Notes: generated by a model not told the origin, from the sequence alone. 20,583 bases of DNA from Nitrososphaera sp. UBA210 (GCA_002494895.1 DADA01000118.1:1-20583); one strand, 5' to 3'. Shown: positions 7,651-15,049, counted from the stretch's first letter. Numbers and translations are program-made.

Positions 7651-7818
7651 ATGATGAAGTGTCCAGAATGCGATGCCGAAGTCAAAATACCGTCCGACTC
7701 GATAGAAGGCGAAATCGTTACGTGTCCGGATTGCGGGGCAAGTTACGAGCTGATAAAGTCTTCAGGCGAGTTTAGCATTAAACCGGCTCAGGTTGTCGGC
7801 GAGGACTGGGGCCAGTGA
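7651..7818 (+). CDS. lysW: Lysine biosynthesis amino-group carrier protein LysW, ending in Gln
   Basis: Small acidic carrier that holds alpha-aminoadipate (and in some archaea glutamate) during lysine and arginine synthesis. From ATG 7651 it has 55 residues; ATG 7654 is equally possible. Two CxxC pairs (CPEC and CPDC) form the zinc-binding globule, followed by the family's extended C-terminal EDWG motif. A good AAAGGAG lies at 7633-7639, overlapping the end of lysS. The oddity is the last residue: the codon at 7813-7815 is CAG (Gln) before TGA, whereas LysW normally ends in Glu, whose side-chain carboxyl carries the substrate. The stop overlaps the GTG of lysX as GTGA. Confidence 0.93.
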   Translation: MMKCPECDAEVKIPSDSIEGEIVTCPDCGASYELIKSSGEFSIKPAQVVGEDWGQ

Positions 7819-8690
7819 GGCGGGGCGGGGAGAAACCAGACTCTTCCAATTCTCTTACCATCCTATACGACAGCATCAGGTGGGAAGAGAAGGCCCTGTA
7901 TGAAGCTGCGAAGAAAAGGGGGATTGATGTCGTAAATGTGGACTGCAAGAACCTTGTGCTTGACCTCAATGGAGAGTCAGAGTTTTCGGGCAGAACCGTT
8001 CTTCAGCGCTGCGTCAGTTATTTCAAGAACGTCCATTCTACAGCAGCCCTGGAAGGTCTCGGCTCTCGCGTAATCAATCCGCTCCAGGGGGCTATTATGT
8101 GTGGAAACAAGATGTATGCCCACATGCTGTTGGAAAAAGCAGGCGTAAGAACCCCCAAGGCGATCTCGGCCTTTTCCGAGGATGGTGCAGTCGCAGCGCT
8201 AGACAAGTTCGGCTATCCTGCGGTAATCAAGCCCACAGTAGGCAGCTGGGGAAGGCTGATCGCTCTGTTGCGCGACAAAGAGTCGGCAAGGGCGGTCATT
8301 GAAGACAGGGAACACATGTTTCCCATTTACCAGATCTATTACTTTGAAGAATTTGTAGATCGGCCGCCGAGGGACATCAGGGCGATTGTTGTTGGGGAAA
8401 GCGTTGTCGGCGCGATTTACCGGTACTCTGGCGACGGAGAATGGAAGACCAACATGGCGCTTGGAGGACGGGCAGAGGCTTGCCCTGTTACCAAAGAGCT
8501 TGAAGACATTTGCGTGAAAGCAACCCGCGCGCTGGGCGGCCAGATAGTTGGAGTCGATCTTATGGAGAGCAAGGACGGTGGGTTGATGGTTCATGAGGTC
8601 AACAATACCACTGAATTTAAGAACACCGTCCGGGTTACGGGAGTTGACATACCTGGGATGATGATCGAGTACGCGCTGGGACAGAAGTAG
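7815..8690 (+). CDS. lysX: [LysW]-aminoadipate ligase LysX (ATP-grasp)
   Basis: ATP-grasp ligase joining the amino group of alpha-aminoadipate to the C-terminal Glu of LysW. It has 291 residues with the RimK-like start TILYDSIRWEEK (15-26), the central ATP-binding region with VIKPTVGSWGR, and HEVNNTTEFKNT (260-271) near the C-terminus with the Mg-binding Glu and Asn. The Asn-Thr at 270-271 matches what I recall as the LysX (aminoadipate) signature; ArgX (glutamate) is recalled to have Gly-Phe there. GTG 7815 overlaps the lysW stop and adds about 13 residues to the usual LysX N-terminus; no better in-frame start follows before the conserved core. Confidence 0.93.
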   Translation: MRRGGEKPDSSNSLTILYDSIRWEEKALYEAAKKRGIDVVNVDCKNLVLDLNGESEFSGRTVLQRCVSYFKNVHSTAALEGLGSRVINPLQGAIMCGNKMYAHMLLEKAGVRTPKAISAFSEDGAVAALDKFGYPAVIKPTVGSWGRLIALLRDKESARAVIEDREHMFPIYQIYYFEEFVDRPPRDIRAIVVGESVVGAIYRYSGDGEWKTNMALGGRAEACPVTKELEDICVKATRALGGQIVGVDLMESKDGGLMVHEVNNTTEFKNTVRVTGVDIPGMMIEYALGQK

Positions 8691-8702
8691 GCAGGATATT
8701 GA

Positions 8703-9824
8703 TTGGTTTCGCCAAGCTATGCTGTAGAACTGCTAAAGAAGGCGCTGGAGCTATACACCCCTTCAAGGTCTGAAGCAGCACTTGCGAACCTGATAAAGGA
8801 CAAGTGCGTAAACGAACTAGGCTTTGAGCAGGTCCATATCGACAGCGTTGGCAACATCATAGCCTCAAAAGGAACGGGTCAGCCCCGGATTCTGTTCTGT
8901 GGTCATATGGATACGGTGCCGGGCCAAGTTCCCGTCAGAATCGAGGACGGGCACATCCACGGCCGCGGCGCGTCTGATGCAAAAGCCCCGCTCATAGCAA
9001 TGCTACTTGCCGCATCAGAGTTTCCGAAGCAGAGCGGGACGGTGATATTTGCCGGCGTGGTTGACGAAGAAGGCAATGCGGCAGGTGTGAAGCAGCTTGT
9101 AAAGAGCAAGCTGGGTGTGGATTACGCGGTTTTCGGCGAGCCTTCCGGTGTCGAAAATATTACGGTAGCGTACAAGGGGAGGCTCGCGATCAGATTGACG
9201 TGCGACGTCGGCAACAGTGCCCATGCAAGCGCGCCATGGCTTGCCAAGAACTCGATCGAAGAAATGTATGATTTTTGGGAGGCGATCAAGTCCGAGATAG
9301 AGCGCGTGGGAGCGGCCGAGAACAAGGCAAAGTCAATCAGCTGCAGCCTTACGGAAATTACAGGCGGCTCGAGCCACAACGTCACCGCGCAAAAATGCAA
9401 GATAACGGTGGACATCAGGGTCCCGACGATAACATCCTGTGACAATGTTCTCCGCACTGTTGACGCCGTAATCACAAAAGTGGCTGCAGAAAAAGGAGTA
9501 AAAGCCACCTACAGAATAGAGGACAAGACAGAACCGTTTGAAGCCGACCATTCGTCTCCTCTTGTAAGAGCACTATTGCTGGCTGTACTTGATGTCCGGA
9601 AAAAACGGCCCATGCTTTTGCGCAAGACCGGAACAGGCGACATGAATGTCCTGGGTCACAGCTTCAAGATCCCTGTCATCACGTACGGTCCGGGCGACCC
9701 TCATGCCTCGCATACTGCGGATGAAAGAGTGAACATTGAGGAATACGTCGCCAGTATCGAGGTCTACGGACGCGCACTATTCCACCTTTCACGGCTGCAT
9801 CATCTAAAGCGGACAAAGATGTAG
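8703..9824 (+). CDS. lysK: [LysW]-lysine / [LysW]-ornithine hydrolase (M20 peptidase)
   Basis: Zinc-dependent amidohydrolase releasing lysine (and, where the carrier is shared, ornithine) from LysW. The 373-residue protein has the M20/ArgE-like metal and catalytic residues: GHMDT (His68, Asp70), SDAKAP (Asp92), DEEGN (Glu122, Glu123), FGEPS (Glu146), and a late HASHTADER motif with the last His. The dimerisation domain sits between about 160 and 290. TTG 8703 follows the lysX stop by 12 bases with AGGA at 8692-8695. It closes the lys cluster; lysY, lysZ and lysJ are not in this window. With argH in front, a joint role in lysine and arginine synthesis is plausible. Confidence 0.92.
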   Translation: MVSPSYAVELLKKALELYTPSRSEAALANLIKDKCVNELGFEQVHIDSVGNIIASKGTGQPRILFCGHMDTVPGQVPVRIEDGHIHGRGASDAKAPLIAMLLAASEFPKQSGTVIFAGVVDEEGNAAGVKQLVKSKLGVDYAVFGEPSGVENITVAYKGRLAIRLTCDVGNSAHASAPWLAKNSIEEMYDFWEAIKSEIERVGAAENKAKSISCSLTEITGGSSHNVTAQKCKITVDIRVPTITSCDNVLRTVDAVITKVAAEKGVKATYRIEDKTEPFEADHSSPLVRALLLAVLDVRKKRPMLLRKTGTGDMNVLGHSFKIPVITYGPGDPHASHTADERVNIEEYVASIEVYGRALFHLSRLHHLKRTKM

Positions 9825-9827
9825 CGG

Positions 9828-9835
9828 TATATATT
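9828..9835 (+). promoter_or_regulatory. TATA box of dphB
   Basis: TATATATT directly after the lysK stop, centred about 27 bp before ATG 9859, consistent with leaderless transcription. Confidence 0.65.
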
Positions 9836-9858
9836 GGCGCCAGCCGTTCCCTTTTTCC

Positions 9859-10935
9859 ATGCTGTGGTTCGTAGGGATCGGCATCAGCGGCTATCGCGGC
9901 CTGAGCCTCCATGCTCTCGACCTCCTGAAAAAATGTGACGTAGTCTACGTCGAACGGTTCACGAGCGCCCTGAGTGACATCGACATCGGATCGCTTCATT
10001 CAGTGTTGGGTCTTGAGGTCAAACCTGTGGAGAGATGGTTCGTCGAAGACGGCCGTGAAATTCTAGAGAACGCAAAGTCAGGGCAGATCGCACTGGTCAC
10101 GTACGGAGACCCAATGATCGCCACCACGCACGGAGAGCTCCGGTCGAGAGCGGCGAGGGATTCGATCAAGACCTCGGTGTTGCATTCTGCATCTGGCATC
10201 TATTCCAGCATAGGCGAAACCGGTCTCCACCACTACAAGTTTGGCAGGATGGTAACAATGATGTCAGACAAGCAATCGGCCATAAGCGTCTACAATGCCA
10301 TTTTCGATAACCTTCTTTCAGGATGCCACACCTTGATCCTTACCGAATACAGCTCCGGCGAAAGTGGTGGTACATTTTATCTCAATCCGATCGAGGTATT
10401 CAAATTGCTGTCAGAAGTCGAGTCTGATCAGAAATACAGTGTTTTTTCCGACAGCACCTTTGCAGTCGTCTCGTCCCGCATCGGTCTGGACAGCCAACAG
10501 ATAACATCAGGGTGTGTTGGATCTCTCGCACGTTCGAAATTCGGTGAAGGTCCACACAGCATAATCATAACCGGCCCACTTCATTTCACAGAATCGGAAG
10601 CTCTCGCTTTGCTCACCAGAAACCTTGACAAGCCCACTGACAATTCACAGACCCTTAAGCGGATCTCCGTACAGATGGTCGAACGCTATGCACCAAAAGC
10701 AGCAGCCGCGGTTCAGCACATGCGAGAAATACTAAGAAATGAAACGGATGGTTCCGCTGCTAACAAGGGCATGTTTGAAGTACTCGACAATGCAGAATAT
10801 TATATCTCTGATTCAGGGCGTTTTCTGAACCAGGGAAAATATGATCTCGCAGTTCTGAGCATCGGATATGCGGAAGGGCTCGTAGACGCTTTGCGTTTTC
10901 AAAAGGGGATAAATCCCTGGGAACCCCAATCTTGA
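9859..10935 (+). CDS. dphB: Diphthine synthase fused to a DUF357-like C-terminal domain
   Basis: SAM-dependent methyltransferase of the tetrapyrrole-methylase fold that methylates the modified His of elongation factor 2 on the way to diphthamide. Residues 1-260 match DphB: GIGISGYRGLS near the N-terminus, TYGDPMIATTH (81-91), LHSASGIYSSIGETGLHHY (108-126) and FGEGPHSIII (228-237). DphB proteins are usually about 250-280 residues; here residues 270-350 add a helical domain with YYISDSGRF and VLSIGYAEGLVDALRF, resembling archaeal DUF357, which otherwise tends to stand alone or with other genes. DphB identity is strong; the DUF357 reading is by remembered pattern. A TATA box lies about 27 bp before the ATG. 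Confidence 0.92.
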   Translation: MLWFVGIGISGYRGLSLHALDLLKKCDVVYVERFTSALSDIDIGSLHSVLGLEVKPVERWFVEDGREILENAKSGQIALVTYGDPMIATTHGELRSRAARDSIKTSVLHSASGIYSSIGETGLHHYKFGRMVTMMSDKQSAISVYNAIFDNLLSGCHTLILTEYSSGESGGTFYLNPIEVFKLLSEVESDQKYSVFSDSTFAVVSSRIGLDSQQITSGCVGSLARSKFGEGPHSIIITGPLHFTESEALALLTRNLDKPTDNSQTLKRISVQMVERYAPKAAAAVQHMREILRNETDGSAANKGMFEVLDNAEYYISDSGRFLNQGKYDLAVLSIGYAEGLVDALRFQKGINPWEPQS

Positions 10936-10936
10936 C

Positions 10937-10945
10937 AAATATATT
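10937..10945 (+). promoter_or_regulatory. TATA box of the pentapeptide-repeat gene
   Basis: AAATATATT, centred about 28 bp before GTG 10969. It starts two bases after the dphB stop and supports the GTG as a leaderless start. Confidence 0.6.
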
Positions 10946-10968
10946 GGAGCAACAGGCCATCGACTGAA

Positions 10969-11469
10969 GTGTCAGGCGCTCAGGATCATGGATTCAATCT
11001 CTTGATTCAGGGAAGGGTCAAAGAATTCAACGGCTGGAGGATGCAGAACCTTACATCCAAACTTGACTTTGCCGGAAAGGATTTTTCTAGCAAGGACATT
11101 GCAGGTGCTTACCTTAATGGCGTGATGGCTGATCGAGCAAATTTTTCCAGGGCAAACCTGAGCGCAACGAACCTCGTTCAGGCCAGCCTAAATGGTGCAA
11201 ACTTCGAAGGAGCAAATCTGACCGAAGCACTGCTGATGTACACCGAAATGAAGCGAGCGCGCCTTATCAATGCCGATCTCACAAAAGCAAACTTGATGTG
11301 GGCAAACCTTCAGGAAGCGGAATTTGCCGGCTGCAGATTTTCACAGACCGTCTTGGTAGAGGCCAACCTCCGCAACGCGAAGGTCGACAGTGGCAGCAGA
11401 TCCGGCGCCTATCTAAAGGATGCCAAGCTGGATGGTACTGCCTGGCTCGAAGGTATCGAAAAGCATTAA
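10969..11469 (+). CDS. Pentapeptide-repeat protein
   Basis: A 166-residue protein with about 20 tandem A(D/N)LXX-type repeats from residue 33 to about 155, for example ANFSR, ANLSA, ANFEG, ANLTE, ADLTK and ANLMW. Such repeats fold into a right-handed quadrilateral beta helix. The family has no single function; some members mimic DNA and protect gyrase, others are scaffolds. There is no signal peptide or membrane segment, so it is probably cytoplasmic. The N-terminal 30 residues are non-repetitive. GTG 10969 is chosen because a TATA box lies about 28 bp upstream. Neighbours give no clear functional hint. Confidence 0.88.
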   Translation: MSGAQDHGFNLLIQGRVKEFNGWRMQNLTSKLDFAGKDFSSKDIAGAYLNGVMADRANFSRANLSATNLVQASLNGANFEGANLTEALLMYTEMKRARLINADLTKANLMWANLQEAEFAGCRFSQTVLVEANLRNAKVDSGSRSGAYLKDAKLDGTAWLEGIEKH

Positions 11470-11572
11470 GTCTCTGTCCGAACGTTTGGATCAAGTGCTA
11501 TAGGATTCATCGGAGAATAGTACATGTGGTTGACCGCGGTCTGATTCGTGAAGCGATGCCTCTTTCCAAAGA

Positions 11573-11581
11573 TTTATTAAG
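11573..11581 (+). promoter_or_regulatory. TATA box of the Rieske/cytochrome b operon
   Basis: TTTATTAAG, centred 30 bp before ATG 11607. It rules out the longer frame beginning at 11298, which overlaps the pentapeptide gene. Confidence 0.6.
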
Positions 11582-11606
11582 TTATCCGAGACCTTTTTCT
11601 CGTAGT

Positions 11607-12212
11607 ATGGCGAGCCCTCCCACCGGAGGAAATGTATCTCGGCGTGACTTTCTGAAGCTGATGGCCGCCGCTGGTACTGTCTTGACATTTACGCCTTTTG
11701 TTGATTGGGGAAAGTTCCTGCCAAATCCAGTAGGTAGTCAGTCCATTAGGGCCAAAGTGGAGCTTGCGGATGGCTCGATTGCCAACGTAAAAACCTTCAA
11801 GGTCAATTATTCAGAAGTGATCATTTATCCAAAGAGCGAAGATCCGGCGCTGAACAAAGAGGCTTTCAGGACCTGGCAGTTTATCAGGCTTCCGAAAGAA
11901 CTCGGCGGTGAAAATACCGATGGCTCCGCCTTCAGGGCTTACAGCATGGTCTGCCTTCATTTGTGGTGCCTCTGGAAATACTGGCCCGAGGACGGCAGGA
12001 AGAGAGGTGAATGTCCTTGCCACGGCAGCTTGTATGACCCTCTAACGGGCAAGGCCTTTGCCGGTCCTGCTTCTCTTCAAGGGCCTCCTTCGAACGTTCT
12101 TCCAAGACTCGATCTCGAAGTTGAATCAAATGGCGATCTGGTCATATTGCCTCCTGTGTGGAGTCCGAATGGGAATGGGATAGTGGGATTTGGGCGCTAC
12201 CTTAGCGTATGA
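11607..12212 (+). CDS. Rieske iron-sulfur protein of a cytochrome bc1/b6f-type complex
   Basis: High-potential [2Fe-2S] subunit that takes an electron from quinol and passes it to a soluble or membrane-bound acceptor outside the membrane. It has 201 residues. SRRDFLK (11-17) followed by a hydrophobic stretch (18-31) is a textbook twin-arginine export signal/anchor. The cluster ligands are Cys116 and His118 in the first box and Cys136 and His139 in CPCHGS; Cys121 and Cys138 would form the usual disulfide. The first box reads CLHLWC where CTHLGC is typical, so Trp120 replaces the Gly. An extra loop of about 15 residues lies between the boxes. It overlaps cytochrome b by 23 bases, implying one operon. 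Confidence 0.93.
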   Translation: MASPPTGGNVSRRDFLKLMAAAGTVLTFTPFVDWGKFLPNPVGSQSIRAKVELADGSIANVKTFKVNYSEVIIYPKSEDPALNKEAFRTWQFIRLPKELGGENTDGSAFRAYSMVCLHLWCLWKYWPEDGRKRGECPCHGSLYDPLTGKAFAGPASLQGPPSNVLPRLDLEVESNGDLVILPPVWSPNGNGIVGFGRYLSV

Positions 12213-13806
12213 GAACAGCTTTGTAAGGTTCCTCCGGTGGGTCTATGCCGGAGTAGACAGGACCATCTTTATGGGCATGAAATTTACGCTGCCTGGCCGG
12301 TTCGTAAGCCCGCTTGGCTTTCTCGGGATGCTGACCTTTGTTCTTTTCATCATCCTAGGCATTACCGGCGCCTTGCTGATGTTATGGTACGAGCCCATAC
12401 TGGATAGAGCATGGACCAGCGTAGAGACTATCAACGATACGATTCCGTACGGCTTCCACATACGGAACATCCACTACCACGCGTCAAACGCGATGGTAAT
12501 GATGGCTCTGCTGCATATGTATTACCAGTACTTTAGCGGCCGATACAAAATCAGAAACGAGATACTCTGGGTTACCGGAATTATTCTTGGCGTGCTCACG
12601 ATACTCGAGGCATTCACAGGGTATGACATCATTTTCAGCGAGCGCGCCGAGCTTGCAATTTCGATCGCGGCATCATTGACAAATTCTATACCCATCATGG
12701 GACCGCAGATGAGAGAGGCGTTCTTTGGTGCCGGATTTCACGATTTCATCCTGCGCTTCTATACATTCCATGTGTTCATGCTGCCTATAGCACTACTCGG
12801 ATTGATGATCGTCCACTTTCCGCGATTCCTCGTGTTCGATGTCCCGATGGTCATGGCGATCTCTGGAGCAGTCACGATCACTGGCGGTGTGTTCCCCGTA
12901 GGCCTGGGATTGCCTTTTGAGCCCGAGATACCGCCAGGTATCACGGTGCCCGAGTGGTACCTGACCGGCCTTTACGCTTTCCTGCGAACGATGTACGACA
13001 AGTTCATCACGGGTGTAGCGTGGCCAGGGCTCTTCATTTTCGCCCTGTTGATAGTGCCCTTCGTGGACAGGTACAAAAAGTTCTCATGGAAGGACAGACC
13101 GATTATCACTGCAGTTGGCATCACCAGCCTTGCACAGATCATTGTCACCACGTACTGGGGATTCTACATAGACCCGGACAGAGATAAGGCTCTGCTTGAA
13201 CGGCTCGTAATTGACCCGATATTCTTTTACCTAGTAATGATATTGCTCGTGCCTCTGTCGTTTGGCTTTACATACATGATGATCAAGCTCGCCAAGCATG
13301 CGGAGGCAAACGCAAAGCTGCAACCAAAGAAGACCGCCAAGAGCTCGATTAACTTTTCGCAAAGGTGGCTGTACATTTTGTTCATAGTTCTTCTTGCGTT
13401 CCAGGTATACCTGAACATTTCCGCTTACTATGCGATGCTGCAGGGAATGAAGAATTACTCGCTATTCGTAATAGGGATCATGATGCTCGTATTTGCTGGC
13501 ATGTTCCACCTCTACAGGTACGGCAGGTCACTCGCAAAGGCCCCGCCTCCCAAACCTACTCCTCCTGCCACGACAAGACCTATGCCTGCTGCTCCCAGGC
13601 CGGCACCAGCCGTTCCTGCCCCGGAGAAACCGCTTGCAGCTCCCCCGACAGCTACTGTTTCAAAGGTCAGTTCAGAAAAGACGCCCCAGCTGTCACAGCA
13701 GCAGAAACAGGCTGCGGCAAGCGGAAAGAGCGCAAGCATTTCCGGCGAAGCGCGTCAAGCTGCGCCATCGACGGAAAAAGATAGCTCAAAAGGTCTTGAA
13801 GTTTGA
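12190..13806 (+). CDS. Cytochrome b of b6/subunit IV fused type with Pro-rich tail
   Basis: Quinol-oxidising core of the complex III analogue. It has 538 residues. His95/His109 (spacing 14) and His194/His209 (spacing 15) are the two haem-b ligand pairs; the 14/15 spacing is as in cytochrome b6. PEWY (254-257) marks the Qo site. About four helices form the b6-like part, three the subunit IV-like part, and two further helices lie at about 392-415 and 423-443. Residues 450-538 are Pro/Ala-rich, then Gln/Ser/Lys-rich and likely unstructured. TTG 12190 is the only usable start before the first conserved segment and lies inside the end of the Rieske gene. Confidence 0.94.
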   Translation: MGATLAYENSFVRFLRWVYAGVDRTIFMGMKFTLPGRFVSPLGFLGMLTFVLFIILGITGALLMLWYEPILDRAWTSVETINDTIPYGFHIRNIHYHASNAMVMMALLHMYYQYFSGRYKIRNEILWVTGIILGVLTILEAFTGYDIIFSERAELAISIAASLTNSIPIMGPQMREAFFGAGFHDFILRFYTFHVFMLPIALLGLMIVHFPRFLVFDVPMVMAISGAVTITGGVFPVGLGLPFEPEIPPGITVPEWYLTGLYAFLRTMYDKFITGVAWPGLFIFALLIVPFVDRYKKFSWKDRPIITAVGITSLAQIIVTTYWGFYIDPDRDKALLERLVIDPIFFYLVMILLVPLSFGFTYMMIKLAKHAEANAKLQPKKTAKSSINFSQRWLYILFIVLLAFQVYLNISAYYAMLQGMKNYSLFVIGIMMLVFAGMFHLYRYGRSLAKAPPPKPTPPATTRPMPAAPRPAPAVPAPEKPLAAPPTATVSKVSSEKTPQLSQQQKQAAASGKSASISGEARQAAPSTEKDSSKGLEV

Positions 13807-13820
13807 GCGAACGAACAAGC

Positions 13821-13829
13821 TTTATATTT
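13821..13829 (+). promoter_or_regulatory. TATA box of the cupredoxin gene
   Basis: TTTATATTT, centred about 37 bp before ATG 13862, predicting a leader near 10 bases. The copper protein can therefore be transcribed separately from cytochrome b. Confidence 0.6.
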
Positions 13830-13861
13830 GAAAATGTAAAGATGGAGATCAGAGTCTTCTA

Positions 13862-14338
13862 ATGGAAAATCACGCCGGCGGCATCAGCATTATCGCTTTT
13901 GTCGTAGCACTTGCAGTAAGCATCGGATACTACCAATTCGTTTACATACCAGAGGCAAACGCCAAGCCTATCCTCCCGGATGAAATTCTGAACCCAGAAC
14001 AGACCGTCTCTGTTACCATAGTGCCGGGCTCTTCGTTGGACACGAATCCGAAATTTTTTGAGCCAAAGGATATTCGAGCTACCATCGGTATATCAAACAA
14101 GATAGTTTGGACGAATGAAGACTCTATTCCACATACTGTCACGACTGACGACGGCTACGTTGACAAGATTAACGGACCGTTCGATTCCCTGAAACAGCAG
14201 GAAATATTACCTGGCGGATTTCTGATGGAAGGGCAGACATTTGCCTTCACATTTACAAAAGTTGGCGAATACGCCTACCACTGCGAGCCTCATCCCCACA
14301 TGAAAGGTACGGTAACCGTAGTGGAGAACTTCGCCTAA
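13862..14338 (+). CDS. Membrane-anchored blue copper protein (plastocyanin/amicyanin-like)
   Basis: Type 1 copper electron carrier. It has 158 residues with one N-terminal membrane helix (about 8-28) and an extracytoplasmic cupredoxin domain (about 47-155). The ligands visible are His91 (PHTVT) and Cys141, His144 and Met147 in CEPHPHM; the C-x2-H-x2-M spacing is that of amicyanin and short-loop plastocyanins. It follows the Rieske/cytochrome b genes and has its own TATA box. In ammonia-oxidising archaea, which lack soluble c-type cytochromes, such proteins are thought to carry electrons from complex III to the terminal oxidase; the location here supports that role. Its stop overlaps the stop of the convergent gene. 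Confidence 0.93.
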   Translation: MENHAGGISIIAFVVALAVSIGYYQFVYIPEANAKPILPDEILNPEQTVSVTIVPGSSLDTNPKFFEPKDIRATIGISNKIVWTNEDSIPHTVTTDDGYVDKINGPFDSLKQQEILPGGFLMEGQTFAFTFTKVGEYAYHCEPHPHMKGTVTVVENFA

Positions 14339-14703
14339 GCCTTTACTACCTGAACGAAACGGACATCATTGAAGATTTCTTTATGTTCCTGAATCAGCGA
14401 GACTCGAAACTTGACACTTGAATTGTCAGAAGCTGGAACGTGTTTGGTCGTGGCTGTAAATTCAACTGGGTTCTTGCCGCCCAGCTCGGTCTTGAAGACT
14501 GAAAGCCGGGCATAGGGATGGTTTATCTTTTTTCCATTGAGAAAAGTGTACGAGAAGACGTCGTTCGAATTGTCTATCTGCGAGTTAATCACCAGGCTAT
14601 CGAATCTGCCCAAGTAATTGATATGAACTTTACCGTGAAGTTCCTGTCCGGCCACGATGGAATCCTCGGCAATCGAAAGCACAACCTGCTTTTCAGAGGC
14701 CAC
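14335..14703 (-). CDS. Hypothetical beta-rich protein
   Basis: Unrecognised protein of 122 residues from GTG 14703. It is soluble, without signal peptide or membrane segment, and shows alternating hydrophobic residues over almost its whole length (for example VVLSIAE, HGKVHINYLG, SLVINSQID, VKFRVSLIQ), suggesting a beta-sandwich. The opening pattern of a strand, a GQELHGKV turn and another strand faintly recalls arrestin-like or immunoglobulin-like domains, but this is only an impression. A TTTAAA box lies about 30 bp upstream. It is convergent with the cupredoxin gene, sharing the CTAA at 14335-14338 as overlapping stops. Confidence 0.75.
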   Translation of the reverse strand: MASEKQVVLSIAEDSIVAGQELHGKVHINYLGRFDSLVINSQIDNSNDVFSYTFLNGKKINHPYARLSVFKTELGGKNPVEFTATTKHVPASDNSSVKFRVSLIQEHKEIFNDVRFVQVVKA

Positions 14704-14730
14704 TTCTCAATTGAAAAACGAATGTCGTAG

Positions 14731-14738
14731 ATTTAAAC
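14731..14738 (-). promoter_or_regulatory. TATA box of the beta-rich protein gene
   Basis: Minus strand reads GTTTAAAT, centred about 31 bp before GTG 14703; supports that GTG as the start. Confidence 0.55.
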
Positions 14739-14765
14739 TAATTAGGTCCGTAAATAATTCATAGA

Positions 14766-14779
14766 TTTTTTTAGTAAAT
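14766..14779 (+). promoter_or_regulatory. Possible TATA box of the zinc-ribbon gene
   Basis: AT-rich TTTTTTTAGTAAAT, 18-32 bp before ATG 14798. It is a weaker match than the others, but its position fits leaderless transcription from the ATG. Confidence 0.4.
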
Positions 14780-14797
14780 GATTCAGATTTGTTGAGC

Positions 14798-15049
14798 ATG
14801 CCATTACAAAGGGATTCTGGCAGCCAACGATGGATGTCTGATTCGGCCTGTCCCTGCTGCAAATCCGGAATCTATGCATATACAGATGGCAGATGGACGG
14901 AGTGCATCTGCTGGACGTGCGGCTATTACGATTCCGATATCCCTGCCTTCAGAGAGTGTCCACACCTTTTTTACGATATTGTCCGAAAGAACGCGAATTA
15001 CTATCTTCAGAAATACGCGCGGTACGGAAGAGGAAAGAAGAGCGCCTGA
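14798..15049 (+). CDS. Small zinc-ribbon protein, function unknown
   Basis: An 83-residue protein with two cysteine pairs, Cys18-x2-Cys21 and Cys38-x2-Cys41, typical of a zinc ribbon, plus extra Cys at 20, 36 and 56. The segment between them is a beta hairpin-like stretch rich in Tyr and Trp. The C-terminus is helical and basic (LQKYARYGRGKK), which could touch nucleic acid. An in-frame TTG at 14789 would add three residues; ATG 14798 is preferred for its distance from the AT-rich box. The family is not recognised and its neighbours do not define a role. Confidence 0.72.
   Translation: MPLQRDSGSQRWMSDSACPCCKSGIYAYTDGRWTECICWTCGYYDSDIPAFRECPHLFYDIVRKNANYYLQKYARYGRGKKSA

Noticed and set aside
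11298..11606. N-terminal extension of the Rieske frame
   Set aside because: It overlaps the pentapeptide gene and has unnatural composition. The Tat signal and the TATA box place the start at 11607.
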